A stretch of DNA of 64,000 nucleotides, from positions 62,001 to 126,000 of the forward strand of contig NZ_JAYGHW010000090.1 of assembly GCF_034932185.1 (NCBI RefSeq), given 5' to 3'. The translations under genes were made by a program, and so were the position numbers. This stretch comes from Spirulina sp034932185 (GTDB lineage: Bacteria > Cyanobacteriota > Cyanobacteriia > Cyanobacteriales > Spirulinaceae). Under the pieces are notes generated by a model. It was not told where the DNA came from. It worked only from the letters and a program-made list of their open reading frames with translations, and did no database searches. Positions 1 to 8,013 of this stretch are shown here, in pieces; within the stretch, counting starts at the first letter, position 1, and every line of letters begins with the position of its first letter.

Positions 1-32
1 TGATCAGGTTTGGGTAGGGGGAAGGGAATGTA

Positions 33-86
33 GGGGCGAAAAATGTTTCGCCCTAGGGATGTAGGGGCGAAAAATATTTCGCCCTC
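33..86. repeat. Two adjacent GGGCGAAA palindromes downstream of nifJ
   Basis: Two copies of the short palindrome (GGGGCGAAAAATGTTTCGCCC at 33-54 and a near-identical one at 62-86) sit in tandem after the nifJ stop. A GC hairpin (GCGGG/CCCGC, about 137-153) lies between them and the gene. They may act as transcript 3' ends. Family members are listed separately. Confidence 0.8.
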
Positions 87-177
87 ACACCAATCTATGC
101 GTTGCTCTCGTTGCTCTTTCCTTCCGAAGAAAGACGCGGGCGGTGAGGCCCGCATCACGACTCACAACTGCAACGGA

Positions 178-3100
178 TTATTCGACTGATTCGCTGGCCG
201 CTGGGTTCGCCAATTGTCGCGCTGCGAGATATTGATACATCTGCCAACGGGTGTTTACATCCTCCTGAGCCTCTGCCCAGAGGACTTTCGCTTCCGCTGG
301 TTTGGTTTTCGTCAACATCTTGAAGCGGTTTTCGGCGTTGAAGGTTTCGCTCACGGGTTTTTTCGGAGCGCGGGAATCCAACTGCAAGGGGTTTTGCCCC
401 TGGGCCACCAGATCCGGGTTATAGCGGTAGAGCAACCACCGGCCACTTTCGACGATCGCCTTTTGATGGGTCATGGCCGTTTGCATATTGATGCCGTGGG
501 CGATGCAGTGGGAATAGGCAATGATCAGCGAGGGGCCATCGTAGGCTTCCGCCTCTAGGAAGGCCCGCAGCGTATGCTCATCCCGCGCCCCCATGGCCAC
601 AGAAGCCACATAGATATTGCCGTAGGTCATGGCAATTAAGCCCAGATCCTTCTTAGCGGCGGGTTTCCCGCCAGCGGCGAACTTGGCCACCGCCCCCCGT
701 GGGGTCGCCTTCGAGGATTGGCCGCCGGTATTGGAATAAACTTCCGTATCCATCACCAACACATTGACATTGCGGCCACTGGCGAGGACATGATCCAAAC
801 CGCCGTAACCAATGTCATAGGCCCAGCCATCACCGCCAATAATCCACACGGATTTTTTCACCAGATAATCCGCCAAACTGAGGAGTTGTTGCGCTGCTGG
901 CCCTTCCATCCGGCTCAGGTGCTGTTTCAACGTCGCCACCCGTTCCCGTTGTTCCCAAATTTCCGCCTCGTCCACCTGTTGGGTATTGAGCAGACCACTG
1001 GCTAAATCGTCGCCAATTTCTGGGGCCAATTGGGCCACCAGTTCAGCGGCAAACTTGGCGTGTTTATCCAAGGAAACCCGGAACCCCATGCCAAACTCGG
1101 CATTATCTTCAAAGAGGGAGTTAGACCAAGTGGGGCCGCGGCCATGGGCATCGGTGGCCCAAGGGGTAGTAGGCAAATTCCCCCCATAGATGGAGGAGCA
1201 GCCGGTGGCGTTGGCGATCACCATGCGATCGCCAAACAATTGCGACACCAGTTTGAGATAGGGAGTTTCCCCACAACCAGCACAGGCTCCGGAGAACTCA
1301 AACAGCGGTTCTTGCAGTTGTTGCTGCCGGATTTGATTCAGCTTCAAACCATTGCGATCGGGGTTGGGCAAATTGAGGAAGAAATCCCAGTTTTCCCGTT
1401 CCGGCTCCCGCAGGGGGGGCTGTGGGGCCATGTTCAACGCCTTGAGGGAGGGTTGAGATTTATTTTTCGCGGGGCAAATATCCACACAAATGCCGCAGCC
1501 GGTGCAATCTTCCGGGGCTACTTGGATCGTGAATTTTTGACCCGTGAAATCCTTATCGCGGCTCTCGGTGGCTTTAAATGTTGCCGGTGCATTACCCAAC
1601 TGATCCGGGCTGTAGACCTTGCCGCGAATCGTGGCATGGGGGCAAACCATCATACATTTGCCACACTGCACACAAACATCAGGATCCCAGGTGGGGATGA
1701 ACTGGGCCACATTGCGTTTTTCCCATTTGGAGGTGGCTGTGGGGTAAGTGCCATCGCAGGGCAAAGCACTCACCGGGAGATCATCCCCCGCTTTAACCAG
1801 GATTGCACCCTCCACATCCCGGACAAATTCCGGCGCACCAGGAGCCATAGCGGGCAAACGGCGAACGGGGGAATCCGCCACACCGAGGGGAACCTCAAAG
1901 AGGTTATCGAGGGTGTTATCCACTGCCTTGAGGTTCATGGCGACGATCGCCACCCCCTTCTTGCCATAGGTTTTCTCAATGGCGTGCTTAATTTGGGCGA
2001 TCGCCTCTTCCTTGGGCAACACCCCCGACAGGGCAAAGAAACAGGTTTGCATCACCGTATTAATCCGGCCACCCATACCACTCTCGCGGGCCACCTTATA
2101 GGCATTAATAGCGTAGAACTTCAAACCCTTACGGACAATCTGCTCCTGGGTTTCCAAGGGCAATTCACGCCACACATCCTCCGGTTCGCTGGTGGTGTTG
2201 AGCAGGAACGTGGCTCCCGGTGCAGCATCTTTGAGCAGATCCAATTTTTCTAGGAAAATTGGCTGATGACAGGCGATAAAGTTGGCCTGATTGATTAAAT
2301 AGGTGCTGCGGATCAAATTGGGGCCAAACCGGAGATGGGAAACCGTCACCGCCCCGGATTTTTTCGAGTCATAGACAAAATAACCCTGGGCATAGTTCTC
2401 CGTTTCAGAACCGATAATTTTAATCGAGTTCTTATTCGCCCCCACCGTACCATCAGACCCCAACCCGTAGAACATTGCCCGCACGACGCTATCCGGCTCG
2501 GTGGAAAAACTGGCATCGTATTCTAGGGAAGTGTGGGTAACATCATCGTTAATCCCCACCGTGAAGTGATTTTTCGGTTTCGCTGCTGAGAGGTTGTCAA
2601 AAACGCTCTTGACCATGGCGGGGTTAAATTCCTTCGAGGAGAGGCCATAGCGACCGCTCACCACCTTCGGGAAAGTCCCCTCCCAAGCCTCCACCAAGGC
2701 ATTCAGCACATCTTGATAAAGGGGTTCCCCAGCACAACCGGGTTCTTTGGTGCGATCCAGAACGGCGATCGCCGCCACCGTTTCCGGCAAAGCCGCCGCA
2801 AATTTCGCCACATCCCAAGGGCGATAAAGGCGCACCTTCAGCACCCCCACCTTTTCCCCCTGGCCGGTGAGGTAATCGACGGTTTCATGCACCGCCTCAC
2901 AGCCCGAACCCATCAAGACAATCACCCGCGTTGCATCCGGTGCGCCGTGGTATTCAAAAATTTGATAGGCCCGACCCGTCAAACTGGCCAGCTTATCCAT
3001 GGCGGCCTGCACCTGGTCAGGGCAAGCGGCATAGAAAGGATTGACACTTTCTCGCGCTTGGAAATAAACGTCGGGATTTTGGGCAGTACCCCGCAGGACG

Positions 3101-3741
3101 GGGCGATCGGGGGTCATGGCGCGATCGCGGTGGGCAAACACCCAATCCATGGAGATCATTGCCCCCAACTGCTCGTCACTGAGGGGTTCAATTTTTTGAA
3201 TCTCATGGGAGGTGCGGAACCCATCAAAGAAATGAAGGAAGGGAATTCGGGTTTCCAAACTCACCGCATGGGCCACCAGGGCGAGATCCTGCGCTTCCTG
3301 CACCGAAGCCGAGCAGAGCAAACCAAACCCCGTCGCCCGGGCCGCCATCACATCGCTGTGATCCCCAAAAATCGATAACCCTTGGGCCGCGAGCGATCGC
3401 GCCGCCACATGGATCACACAGGGGCTAAGTTCCCCCGCAATCTTGTAGAGGTTGGGAACCATCAACAGCAACCCCTGGGAAGCCGTGAAGGTTGTCGTTA
3501 ACGAGCCAGTTTGGAGTGCGCCGTGAACTGTTCCGGCCGCGCCGCCTTCCGCCTGCATTTCCACGACAGCGGGGATCGTCCCCCATAGGTTGGTTTGGCC
3601 TTCACTCATCCAAGCATCCGCCCATTCCCCCATCGGAGAAGCGGGGGTAATGGGGTAAATGGCAATGACTTCGTTAAGTTTGTAGGCAACTCGTGCAACG
3701 GCTTCGTTGCCGTCAAGGGTGATATAGGTTTTGGTCGTCAT
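178..3741 (-). CDS. nifJ: Pyruvate:ferredoxin (flavodoxin) oxidoreductase NifJ
   Basis: Single-chain PFOR of 1187 residues, the usual length for the family. It oxidatively decarboxylates pyruvate with CoA to acetyl-CoA and CO2, reducing ferredoxin or flavodoxin in the cytoplasm. Visible features are the N-terminal YPITPASPMGEW pyrimidine-binding motif, two ferredoxin-like [4Fe-4S] motifs (CVQCGKCMMVC near residue 690 and CTGCGICVDIC near 745), the ACAGCGETPY cluster/TPP region, and the GDGWAYDIGYGG TPP-phosphate motif near 965. I place the start at the ATG at 3741 because MTTKTYITLDGNEA matches the family N-terminus; an in-frame extension to 3831 runs through a repeat. No nif genes are nearby, so it probably serves fermentative or light-dark carbon metabolism. 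Two SufR-like palindromes lie 130-195 bp upstream. Confidence 0.97.
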   Translation of the reverse strand: MTTKTYITLDGNEAVARVAYKLNEVIAIYPITPASPMGEWADAWMSEGQTNLWGTIPAVVEMQAEGGAAGTVHGALQTGSLTTTFTASQGLLLMVPNLYKIAGELSPCVIHVAARSLAAQGLSIFGDHSDVMAARATGFGLLCSASVQEAQDLALVAHAVSLETRIPFLHFFDGFRTSHEIQKIEPLSDEQLGAMISMDWVFAHRDRAMTPDRPVLRGTAQNPDVYFQARESVNPFYAACPDQVQAAMDKLASLTGRAYQIFEYHGAPDATRVIVLMGSGCEAVHETVDYLTGQGEKVGVLKVRLYRPWDVAKFAAALPETVAAIAVLDRTKEPGCAGEPLYQDVLNALVEAWEGTFPKVVSGRYGLSSKEFNPAMVKSVFDNLSAAKPKNHFTVGINDDVTHTSLEYDASFSTEPDSVVRAMFYGLGSDGTVGANKNSIKIIGSETENYAQGYFVYDSKKSGAVTVSHLRFGPNLIRSTYLINQANFIACHQPIFLEKLDLLKDAAPGATFLLNTTSEPEDVWRELPLETQEQIVRKGLKFYAINAYKVARESGMGGRINTVMQTCFFALSGVLPKEEAIAQIKHAIEKTYGKKGVAIVAMNLKAVDNTLDNLFEVPLGVADSPVRRLPAMAPGAPEFVRDVEGAILVKAGDDLPVSALPCDGTYPTATSKWEKRNVAQFIPTWDPDVCVQCGKCMMVCPHATIRGKVYSPDQLGNAPATFKATESRDKDFTGQKFTIQVAPEDCTGCGICVDICPAKNKSQPSLKALNMAPQPPLREPERENWDFFLNLPNPDRNGLKLNQIRQQQLQEPLFEFSGACAGCGETPYLKLVSQLFGDRMVIANATGCSSIYGGNLPTTPWATDAHGRGPTWSNSLFEDNAEFGMGFRVSLDKHAKFAAELVAQLAPEIGDDLASGLLNTQQVDEAEIWEQRERVATLKQHLSRMEGPAAQQLLSLADYLVKKSVWIIGGDGWAYDIGYGGLDHVLASGRNVNVLVMDTEVYSNTGGQSSKATPRGAVAKFAAGGKPAAKKDLGLIAMTYGNIYVASVAMGARDEHTLRAFLEAEAYDGPSLIIAYSHCIAHGINMQTAMTHQKAIVESGRWLLYRYNPDLVAQGQNPLQLDSRAPKKPVSETFNAENRFKMLTKTKPAEAKVLWAEAQEDVNTRWQMYQYLAARQLANPAASESVE

Positions 3742-3781
3742 GGTAAGACCTGCTGAATGAATGTGTATGCCACGTTGGAGA

Positions 3782-3822
3782 GGGGGGCGCAAGGTTAAGT
3801 TAGGTTTAATTTTTGCGCCCCT
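3782..3822. repeat. Palindromic repeat in the nifJ leader
   Basis: A variant of the window's GGGGCGAAA palindrome, with arms GGGGCGCAA and TTGCGCCCC and a longer loop. It lies 41-81 bp upstream of the nifJ ATG, so it is probably transcribed as a hairpin in the 5' leader. Confidence 0.6.
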
Positions 3823-3867
3823 ACATGGCAATCAAAATAAAACGGGTGGATAGGGGGGTAAAGAATT

Positions 3868-3887
3868 AAACAACAATGATGTTGTTT
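3868..3887. promoter_or_regulatory. SufR-type operator, nifJ-proximal copy
   Basis: The 20-bp palindrome AAACAACA-atga-TGTTGTTT contains CAAC-N6-GTTG, the pattern reported for cyanobacterial SufR operators. It differs by one arm position from the site next to sufR in this window (33859-33878). It lies about 130 bp upstream of the nifJ start, and about 400 bp upstream of the divergent MFS gene. SufR binding here is inferred. Confidence 0.6.
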
Positions 3888-3916
3888 TTTTTCGGTGGAT
3901 AGGGGGGTAAGGAATT

Positions 3917-3936
3917 AAACAACAATGATGTTGTTT
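3917..3936. promoter_or_regulatory. SufR-type operator, nifJ-distal copy
   Basis: Same 20-bp palindrome as at 3868-3887, exactly 49 bp further upstream. The separation is close to a whole number of DNA helical turns (about 4.7). Confidence 0.6.
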
Positions 3937-4124
3937 TCTTTAGTTCAAGGGTTAAGAATGTAATTGATTAAGCCTGGTGCAATGAGGACTATCACAATAG
4001 GGTGAACATACTTTCATGATGACACTAGACGGGATTTAAATGCAGAAATACTTAGCGTTTTTTAATCTTTGGTTTTGGCTTCATTAATCGTAATCATTGA
4101 TTACAATTGCTTACATTTTGAGCA

Positions 4125-4222
4125 AAAAATGGGGAATGGGCAATAGGGAACAGGCAATGGGCAAGGGAGAGCGGAAATTTTCGCTTTTGCCCGATGATCT
4201 AGGGGCGAAAAATTTTTCGCCC
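4125..4222. repeat. GGGCAAT heptamer repeats and GGGGCGAAA palindrome
   Basis: Degenerate heptamers (GGGAATGGGCAAT...GGCAATGGGCAAGGG, about 4131-4168) are followed by AGGGGCGAAAAATTTTTCGCCCT at 4200-4222. This fills much of the nifJ-MFS intergenic region. The rest of 3943-4286 is AT-rich and holds no gene that I can support. Confidence 0.7.
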
Positions 4223-4286
4223 TCTGGGGTTTCGGAAGATTGGCGCAAAGCTTGTTATAACGGAGCCAAAGCGTGAGGGCAATGGT

Positions 4287-5474
4287 GTGATGACGAGTAC
4301 AGTGCGGATTAGTACCTGGCGGGTGTTGGGGGTGGCGGGGGTACAGGCGGCGATTACGTTGGGGTGGGTGTTGTATGCCCTCTATTTGCCCCAGTTATTG
4401 GAGAGTTTGGGCTTGGCGGCGGAATGGGCGGCCAGGTTGCTGCTGATTGAGCATGGTTTAGAGATGATCATTGAACCCATCGTGGGGCGGATGAGCGATC
4501 GCGCCCAGCGCAATTTAGGAACCCGCTACCCCTGGATTGTGGCGGGGGCCTTGGGGGCGGCGACTTGTTTTATTGGTTTTCCGTTGGTGGTGTTGTGGGG
4601 GGGGGTTGCCCCTTGGTTGTTGATTGTGGTGGCTTTGGCTTGGGCTTCGGCCATGGCGGTGTTTCGCAGTCCGGTGATGTCCTTATTAGCCACCGCTGCC
4701 CCGCCGTTACAATTGCCCCTTGCTGCTGGTGCGTTAACCCTGGCCCAACAGGTGATTGGGGCGTTGCGGTTTACGGCCTTTGGGTTGATTTTGAGCTTGG
4801 GGCCGGGGTTTGCCTTTACGTTGGGGTCGGTGGTGTTGTTGGGGGCGATCGCCTTTCTCCGTTGGGCCATTCCCCCCCAACCTGATGCCTCCCCCGATGA
4901 AATTGAGCCTTCCCCTCACACGCTCCAACCCCTACAGATCGTCCTAATCATTGGCTTGGCCCTCTCCCTAGCCTGTAGTGTGCGGTTTAGCTTTGGCACA
5001 TTAGGCCCGGCTTTGGGGGCAGTGTTCACTCCTGATCAGAAAAATCTGGGGATGACCGCCTTTGGTTTCACCATCGCCCTTGCTGCTTTGCCGGTGGGGT
5101 ATCTGGCTACCCGTTGGGGCAATGGGGTGACGATGATGCGGGGGGCGATCGCCGTTGCCCTTGGTTTATTAGCTTTAGCGTTCCTCCCCCAGGGGGCGGT
5201 GGTCGTGATTGCCTTAGGGGCCGTCGGGGTGGCCCTTAGTGGGGTGCTTAATGGTGCGGTTCCCTTTGTGCTCAACCTTGTGCCGGGGGAAGAGAAGGGG
5301 TTTGGCTTGGGGATTTATTTTGGGGCTTTGGGGGGCGGTTTCAATTTTTTCAGCATCTTGACCCAATCCTTGGGGACGACGGCACAGGTGCAGGGGATAG
5401 CGGGGGCGATCGCTCTTTCCCTCCTAGCGGTTTGTGTGGGGATGAGCCAAGGCAAGGAAACGGCGGCGAGTTGA
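4287..5474 (+). CDS. Major facilitator superfamily transporter
   Basis: Hydrophobic protein of 395 residues with about 12 predicted membrane segments, located in the cytoplasmic membrane. The loop after TM2 reads GRMSDRAQRNLGTRYPW, the MFS signature form typical of sugar (GPH/SUT-like) and PucC-like carriers. The substrate cannot be read from sequence. The start is either GTG 4287 or the directly following ATG 4290. It is transcribed divergently from nifJ across a repeat-filled intergenic region. The protein ends with a short basic tail and is followed on the opposite strand by hicB, 10 bp away. Confidence 0.85.
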   Translation: MMTSTVRISTWRVLGVAGVQAAITLGWVLYALYLPQLLESLGLAAEWAARLLLIEHGLEMIIEPIVGRMSDRAQRNLGTRYPWIVAGALGAATCFIGFPLVVLWGGVAPWLLIVVALAWASAMAVFRSPVMSLLATAAPPLQLPLAAGALTLAQQVIGALRFTAFGLILSLGPGFAFTLGSVVLLGAIAFLRWAIPPQPDASPDEIEPSPHTLQPLQIVLIIGLALSLACSVRFSFGTLGPALGAVFTPDQKNLGMTAFGFTIALAALPVGYLATRWGNGVTMMRGAIAVALGLLALAFLPQGAVVVIALGAVGVALSGVLNGAVPFVLNLVPGEEKGFGLGIYFGALGGGFNFFSILTQSLGTTAQVQGIAGAIALSLLAVCVGMSQGKETAAS

Positions 5475-5484
5475 GGGTTGCGAG

Positions 5485-5706
5485 TTAAACAGAGACTTGA
5501 TAAATCGCGGGTTGATAGGTGGGTGCTGGAATCGCTTTGCCTGAGGCTTTGACGGCTTCAAGCCATGCGGTTTTAGCAATCATTACTTCGTGGAGGGCAG
5601 CTTCAGGGGTTTCGCCCAAGGCAGAGCAAAATTTCAGGTCTGGGATATCTGCCACATAGCAGCCATCTTCTTCGCTATAAAAAATATTGATGTGGTAATC
5701 CTTCAT
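5485..5706 (-). CDS. hicB: HicB-family antitoxin
   Basis: A 73-residue protein with the HicB fold: YHINIFYSEEDGCYVADIPDL at the N-terminus, then GETPEAALHEVM and a Pro-rich tail (AIPAPTYQP). HicB proteins neutralise the HicA mRNA interferase. It lacks a separate C-terminal DNA-binding extension, so autoregulation may rely on a partner or be absent. Its ATG overlaps the hicA stop by 4 bp, indicating translational coupling in hicA-hicB order, the usual order for this system. Confidence 0.85.
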   Translation of the reverse strand: MKDYHINIFYSEEDGCYVADIPDLKFCSALGETPEAALHEVMIAKTAWLEAVKASGKAIPAPTYQPAIYQVSV

Positions 5707-5966
5707 GGGTCGTCTTGATTGTCGAGGGTAAGATTGTGCTGTTCGACAATGGTCAAGAATTGGCGAATTTGATAGCGCTTGGCTTGGCCATTGACATTTT
5801 GGAGGTTGAGAATTTCTGAGAGGTTGGGATGCTCGAAGATGTGGTGGCTACCACGCACCCGCGATAATCGGAAGCCAAACGCCTCAACCAATGTCACCAT
5901 TTGATCAAAGCGAATATTCTTGGAACCTGACAAGAGGCTTCTTAATAGCTTCTCCTTTTTTCCCAT
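5703..5966 (-). CDS. hicA: HicA-family mRNA interferase toxin
   Basis: An 87-residue protein related to HicA, a small dsRBD-like ribonuclease that cuts mRNA. The catalytic region reads RVRGSHHIFEHP, with the conserved GSH histidine, followed by a basic segment (NGQAKRYQIRQFL). It is slightly longer at the N-terminus than minimal HicA proteins. An AGGAAGG ribosome-binding site lies just upstream of the ATG. The upstream DNA is mobile-element debris (5990-6510), consistent with horizontal acquisition. The hicA-hicB overlap makes a toxin-antitoxin role likely. Confidence 0.82.
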   Translation of the reverse strand: MGKKEKLLRSLLSGSKNIRFDQMVTLVEAFGFRLSRVRGSHHIFEHPNLSEILNLQNVNGQAKRYQIRQFLTIVEQHNLTLDNQDDP

Positions 5967-5992
5967 TGCCTTCCTATAGGAAAAACGCCTGA

Positions 5993-6019
5993 GAACCCCG
6001 TGCTTTTAAGCCGGGGATG
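5993..6019. mobile_element. IS200/IS605-type end hairpin, copy 1
   Basis: The sequence AACCCCG-t-GCTT-tt-AAGC-CGGGGAT forms a 9-bp stem with one bulged base and a 2-nt loop. This form is familiar from the right ends of cyanobacterial IS200/IS605 elements, where it also forms the 3' scaffold of TnpB guide RNAs. No tnpA or tnpB remains beside it. Confidence 0.55.
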
Positions 6020-6066
6020 AAAGGCAGCGGCAGGCTTGAGCCTGCTAGTCATGATAAAATCAGATA

Positions 6067-6159
6067 TATAGCAATCCTATTTGATTCATGAAATAACTAT
6101 TGTTGCTGGGCAAGGCTTTCAGTTATCTTTTTGTTCAGCAATCACGTCGGATTGCTATA
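6067..6159. mobile_element. 93-bp element with TATAGCAATCC inverted ends
   Basis: Perfect 11-bp terminal inverted repeats, TATAGCAATCC (6067-6077) and GGATTGCTATA (6149-6159), enclose 71 bp without coding capacity. The ends share TATAGCA with elements at 24506-24607 and 25432-25536, so they form a family of non-autonomous (MITE-like) repeats. Confidence 0.75.
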
Positions 6160-6444
6160 GCGCGGAACTTAGTAGGAATTACCGACTACGTGTGGAACCA
6201 TTCCTAGTACGGAGAAATCCCGGCCAGTAAGACACCCTCGGCGTTTTCGACCGAGAAAGACTAAGGCACAGGCAAGTAATGGCAGGATGGGGAGCGTACC
6301 GAACTGGCTGAGTGTTGGACTCACAAAGGGCAGCGCAATGACAAAAACAAACGTAAGCACAATCCCAGCAATGGGTGAGTGTCTAGGGGCGCTTTGACTC
6401 GTCCCACTCAGATTCGATTCTGGGTGACAGCTAAAAAGAGCGAA

Positions 6445-6506
6445 GCCGCATCTCTTGAGAGTGCGGCGTAGCATCCGATTAGAATCCCCGCGCATTTATG
6501 CCGGGG
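6445..6506 (+). mobile_element. IS200/IS605-type right end with guide-RNA-like hairpins, copy 2
   Basis: Two consecutive hairpins are visible: GCCGCA-TCTCTTGAGAG-TGCGGC (6445-6467) and CCCCG-c-GCAT-tt-ATGC-CGGGG (6486-6506). The second has the same architecture as 5993-6019, with compensatory base changes in the stem. The layout resembles the omega-RNA 3' region of a TnpB locus, but no TnpB reading frame is recognisable between 5967 and 6607. A further C-tract/G-tract hairpin lies at 6542-6554. This is most likely a decayed element. Confidence 0.5.
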
Positions 6507-6607
6507 AGTAGTCAACCTAGCGACAATCAGGCCAGAGAACCCCCCCTGTGGGGGATTAGCCCAAAGCTAAGGTAGGCTAGATTGCTGTGGCTCTTGTTTG
6601 AGAACTT

Positions 6608-7525
6608 ATGGATTTACTGCGATCGCTCCCCATTGGCCTCTATCTAGAGGAGCCTGTCACCTGGCTACACCGCCTTGATCCGAGGGTCAAGCTCGGTTGG
6701 TTAATGACGTTCCTAATTGCGCCGGTCTTAGCCAACAACAGCTATCGCCTTGGCCTCGTGATCTTGCTGATCCTCCTCACCCTCACCGCTGGCATTCCTT
6801 GGCGGGCCTGGAAACAGCAAATGGGCTGGCTCTTAATCCTCGGTAGTTTGGCCTTTGTGATTACCTGCATCTTTGACGATGGCCTCGCCCTCGTTAGTCA
6901 GCCGCGCCTCCCTGCCCTGGAAATCCCCGATATTGAACCCACCGGCCTCCAATTTAGCGACTATAGCGAGATGCAACCCACCCCCTACCGCTATGTTCTG
7001 CTCACCTTGGGCCGAATCACCGTCACCCGCCATTCTTTTGATCTCGCCACCCGCTTTGCCACACTCCTGTTCACACTGATCTATAGCAGCAGCCTTTATC
7101 TCTTGGTGACAGCCCCAGAGGAAATCACCGTTGGATTAGAGGCCATGCTCAGTCCCCTCAACCGTTTCAAAATTCCCGTTACGGAAATTATCCTCACCCT
7201 CACCCTGGCCCTGCGGTTTATCCCCCTCGTGTTGGAAGAGGTGCAAAACCTATCGCGATCGGTGCGGACAAGGGCGATTAATTGGAAAAAAATTGGTTTA
7301 AAACAGACGGCCCAAATTTGGCTTGTGGTGGCGGAGCGGTTAATCGAAAATCTGCTGCTACGGGCGGAACAAATCGCCCTCGCGATGAATGTGCGCGGTT
7401 TCACCACCCCCAACACCCATCAGGTGCAATGGCATCAATTACAACTGCGAGCCGGGGATGGAGTGGCGATCGCCCTCCTCTTGCTCCTTTGGTGGGGCCG
7501 GCTTACCTTAGGCTGGTTAGTTTAA
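6608..7525 (+). CDS. EcfT/CbiQ-family transporter membrane component
   Basis: A 305-residue integral membrane protein of the energy-coupling-factor (ECF) transporter T-component family, which links an ATPase pair to a substrate-binding S component for vitamins or metal ions. The LHRLDPRVKL motif opens the family. The two cytoplasmic coupling segments are recognisable as RSVRTRAIN and RAEQIALAMNVRGF, in the place of the usual Ala-Arg-Gly motifs. Hydrophobic segments flank a polar insert of about 60 residues (residues 95-150). No ATPase or S component is adjacent, as often in cyanobacteria, so the substrate is unknown. Confidence 0.82.
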   Translation: MDLLRSLPIGLYLEEPVTWLHRLDPRVKLGWLMTFLIAPVLANNSYRLGLVILLILLTLTAGIPWRAWKQQMGWLLILGSLAFVITCIFDDGLALVSQPRLPALEIPDIEPTGLQFSDYSEMQPTPYRYVLLTLGRITVTRHSFDLATRFATLLFTLIYSSSLYLLVTAPEEITVGLEAMLSPLNRFKIPVTEIILTLTLALRFIPLVLEEVQNLSRSVRTRAINWKKIGLKQTAQIWLVVAERLIENLLLRAEQIALAMNVRGFTTPNTHQVQWHQLQLRAGDGVAIALLLLLWWGRLTLGWLV

Positions 7526-7638
7526 AAATCCCCGCGCTAAAGCGACATAGAGTTGAGTTTCTTGGTAAAGGGGAACTCCTCAGCAGCCACAGGGCTTTCA
7601 GACGCCCGCACTATTTTCGTAAGATTCCCCCACATCTT

Positions 7639-7662
7639 CGGGGCGAAAGACTTTTCGCCCCG
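7639..7662. repeat. GGGGCGAAA palindrome between ecfT-like gene and sbtB
   Basis: CGGGGCGAAAGACTTTTCGCCCCG, a near-perfect palindrome, sits between two convergent genes, where it could serve as a bidirectional 3' end. Confidence 0.75.
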
Positions 7663-7695
7663 ATATCTACACAATCTGTTGAAGCGGATTCTAGA

Positions 7696-8013
7696 TTAGA
7701 ACTTATGGGCGTGCAATACCTCCATCACATCACAAAGATAGGCAATGCCGGAATAATTATCAAAAAATTGGGCTGCCACCTCGTCAGAAATTTTCACTGC
7801 CATTTCTCGGTTAGGGGTAAGGATCTCGAACTTGATATTCGAGTTCGTGTCGGAAACGCTGGGTTGTCCCGACGATCGCACATTACGACTGCCCTTACCA
7901 CCAGCATCTACCACCGTGTAACCGGTAGCCCCGGCTGCATCGATGATCTTGCCGATCTGTTTCAGCAGTACTTTTTCCGTGACGATGACAAGCTTACTAG
8001 CGCGTTGGGTCAT
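7696..8013 (-). CDS. sbtB: SbtB, PII-like regulator of bicarbonate uptake
   Basis: A 105-residue PII-like protein. SbtB binds adenine nucleotides including cAMP and c-di-AMP, and associates with the bicarbonate transporter SbtA to tune carbon uptake. The family block GGKGSRNVRSSGQPSVSDT (T-loop region) and the IKFEILTPNREMA strand are clear. The protein stops at EVLHAHKF, exactly where Synechocystis SbtB continues into its CGPEGC redox-sensitive C-terminal loop, so that redox switch is absent. An AGAGGT ribosome-binding site precedes the ATG at 8013. It is divergent from sbtA rather than cotranscribed. Confidence 0.93.
   Translation of the reverse strand: MTQRASKLVIVTEKVLLKQIGKIIDAAGATGYTVVDAGGKGSRNVRSSGQPSVSDTNSNIKFEILTPNREMAVKISDEVAAQFFDNYSGIAYLCDVMEVLHAHKF

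Larger units (their letters stand above)
3845..3942. repeat. 49-bp tandem duplication carrying two operators
   Basis: Two consecutive units (3845-3893 and 3894-3942) are nearly identical, each beginning GGTGGATAGGGGGGTAA and each holding one CAAC-N6-GTTG palindrome. The differences are confined to single A/G and T/C changes near the palindrome flanks. The duplication doubles the predicted operator upstream of nifJ. Confidence 0.9.

Noticed and set aside
1030..2253. 407-codon open frame on the plus strand inside nifJ
   Set aside because: It is antisense to a clear, full-length nifJ; its product has no recognisable domain and arises from the GC-rich codon pattern.
178..3741. nifJ as evidence of a nitrogen-fixation cluster
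   Set aside because: No other nif gene is present in the window, and nifJ occurs widely in non-fixing cyanobacteria.
6169..6495. 108-codon minus-strand frame between hicA and the ecfT-like gene
   Set aside because: It crosses the IS605-type end hairpin region and shows no family resemblance apart from one hydrophobic stretch; more likely mobile-element debris.
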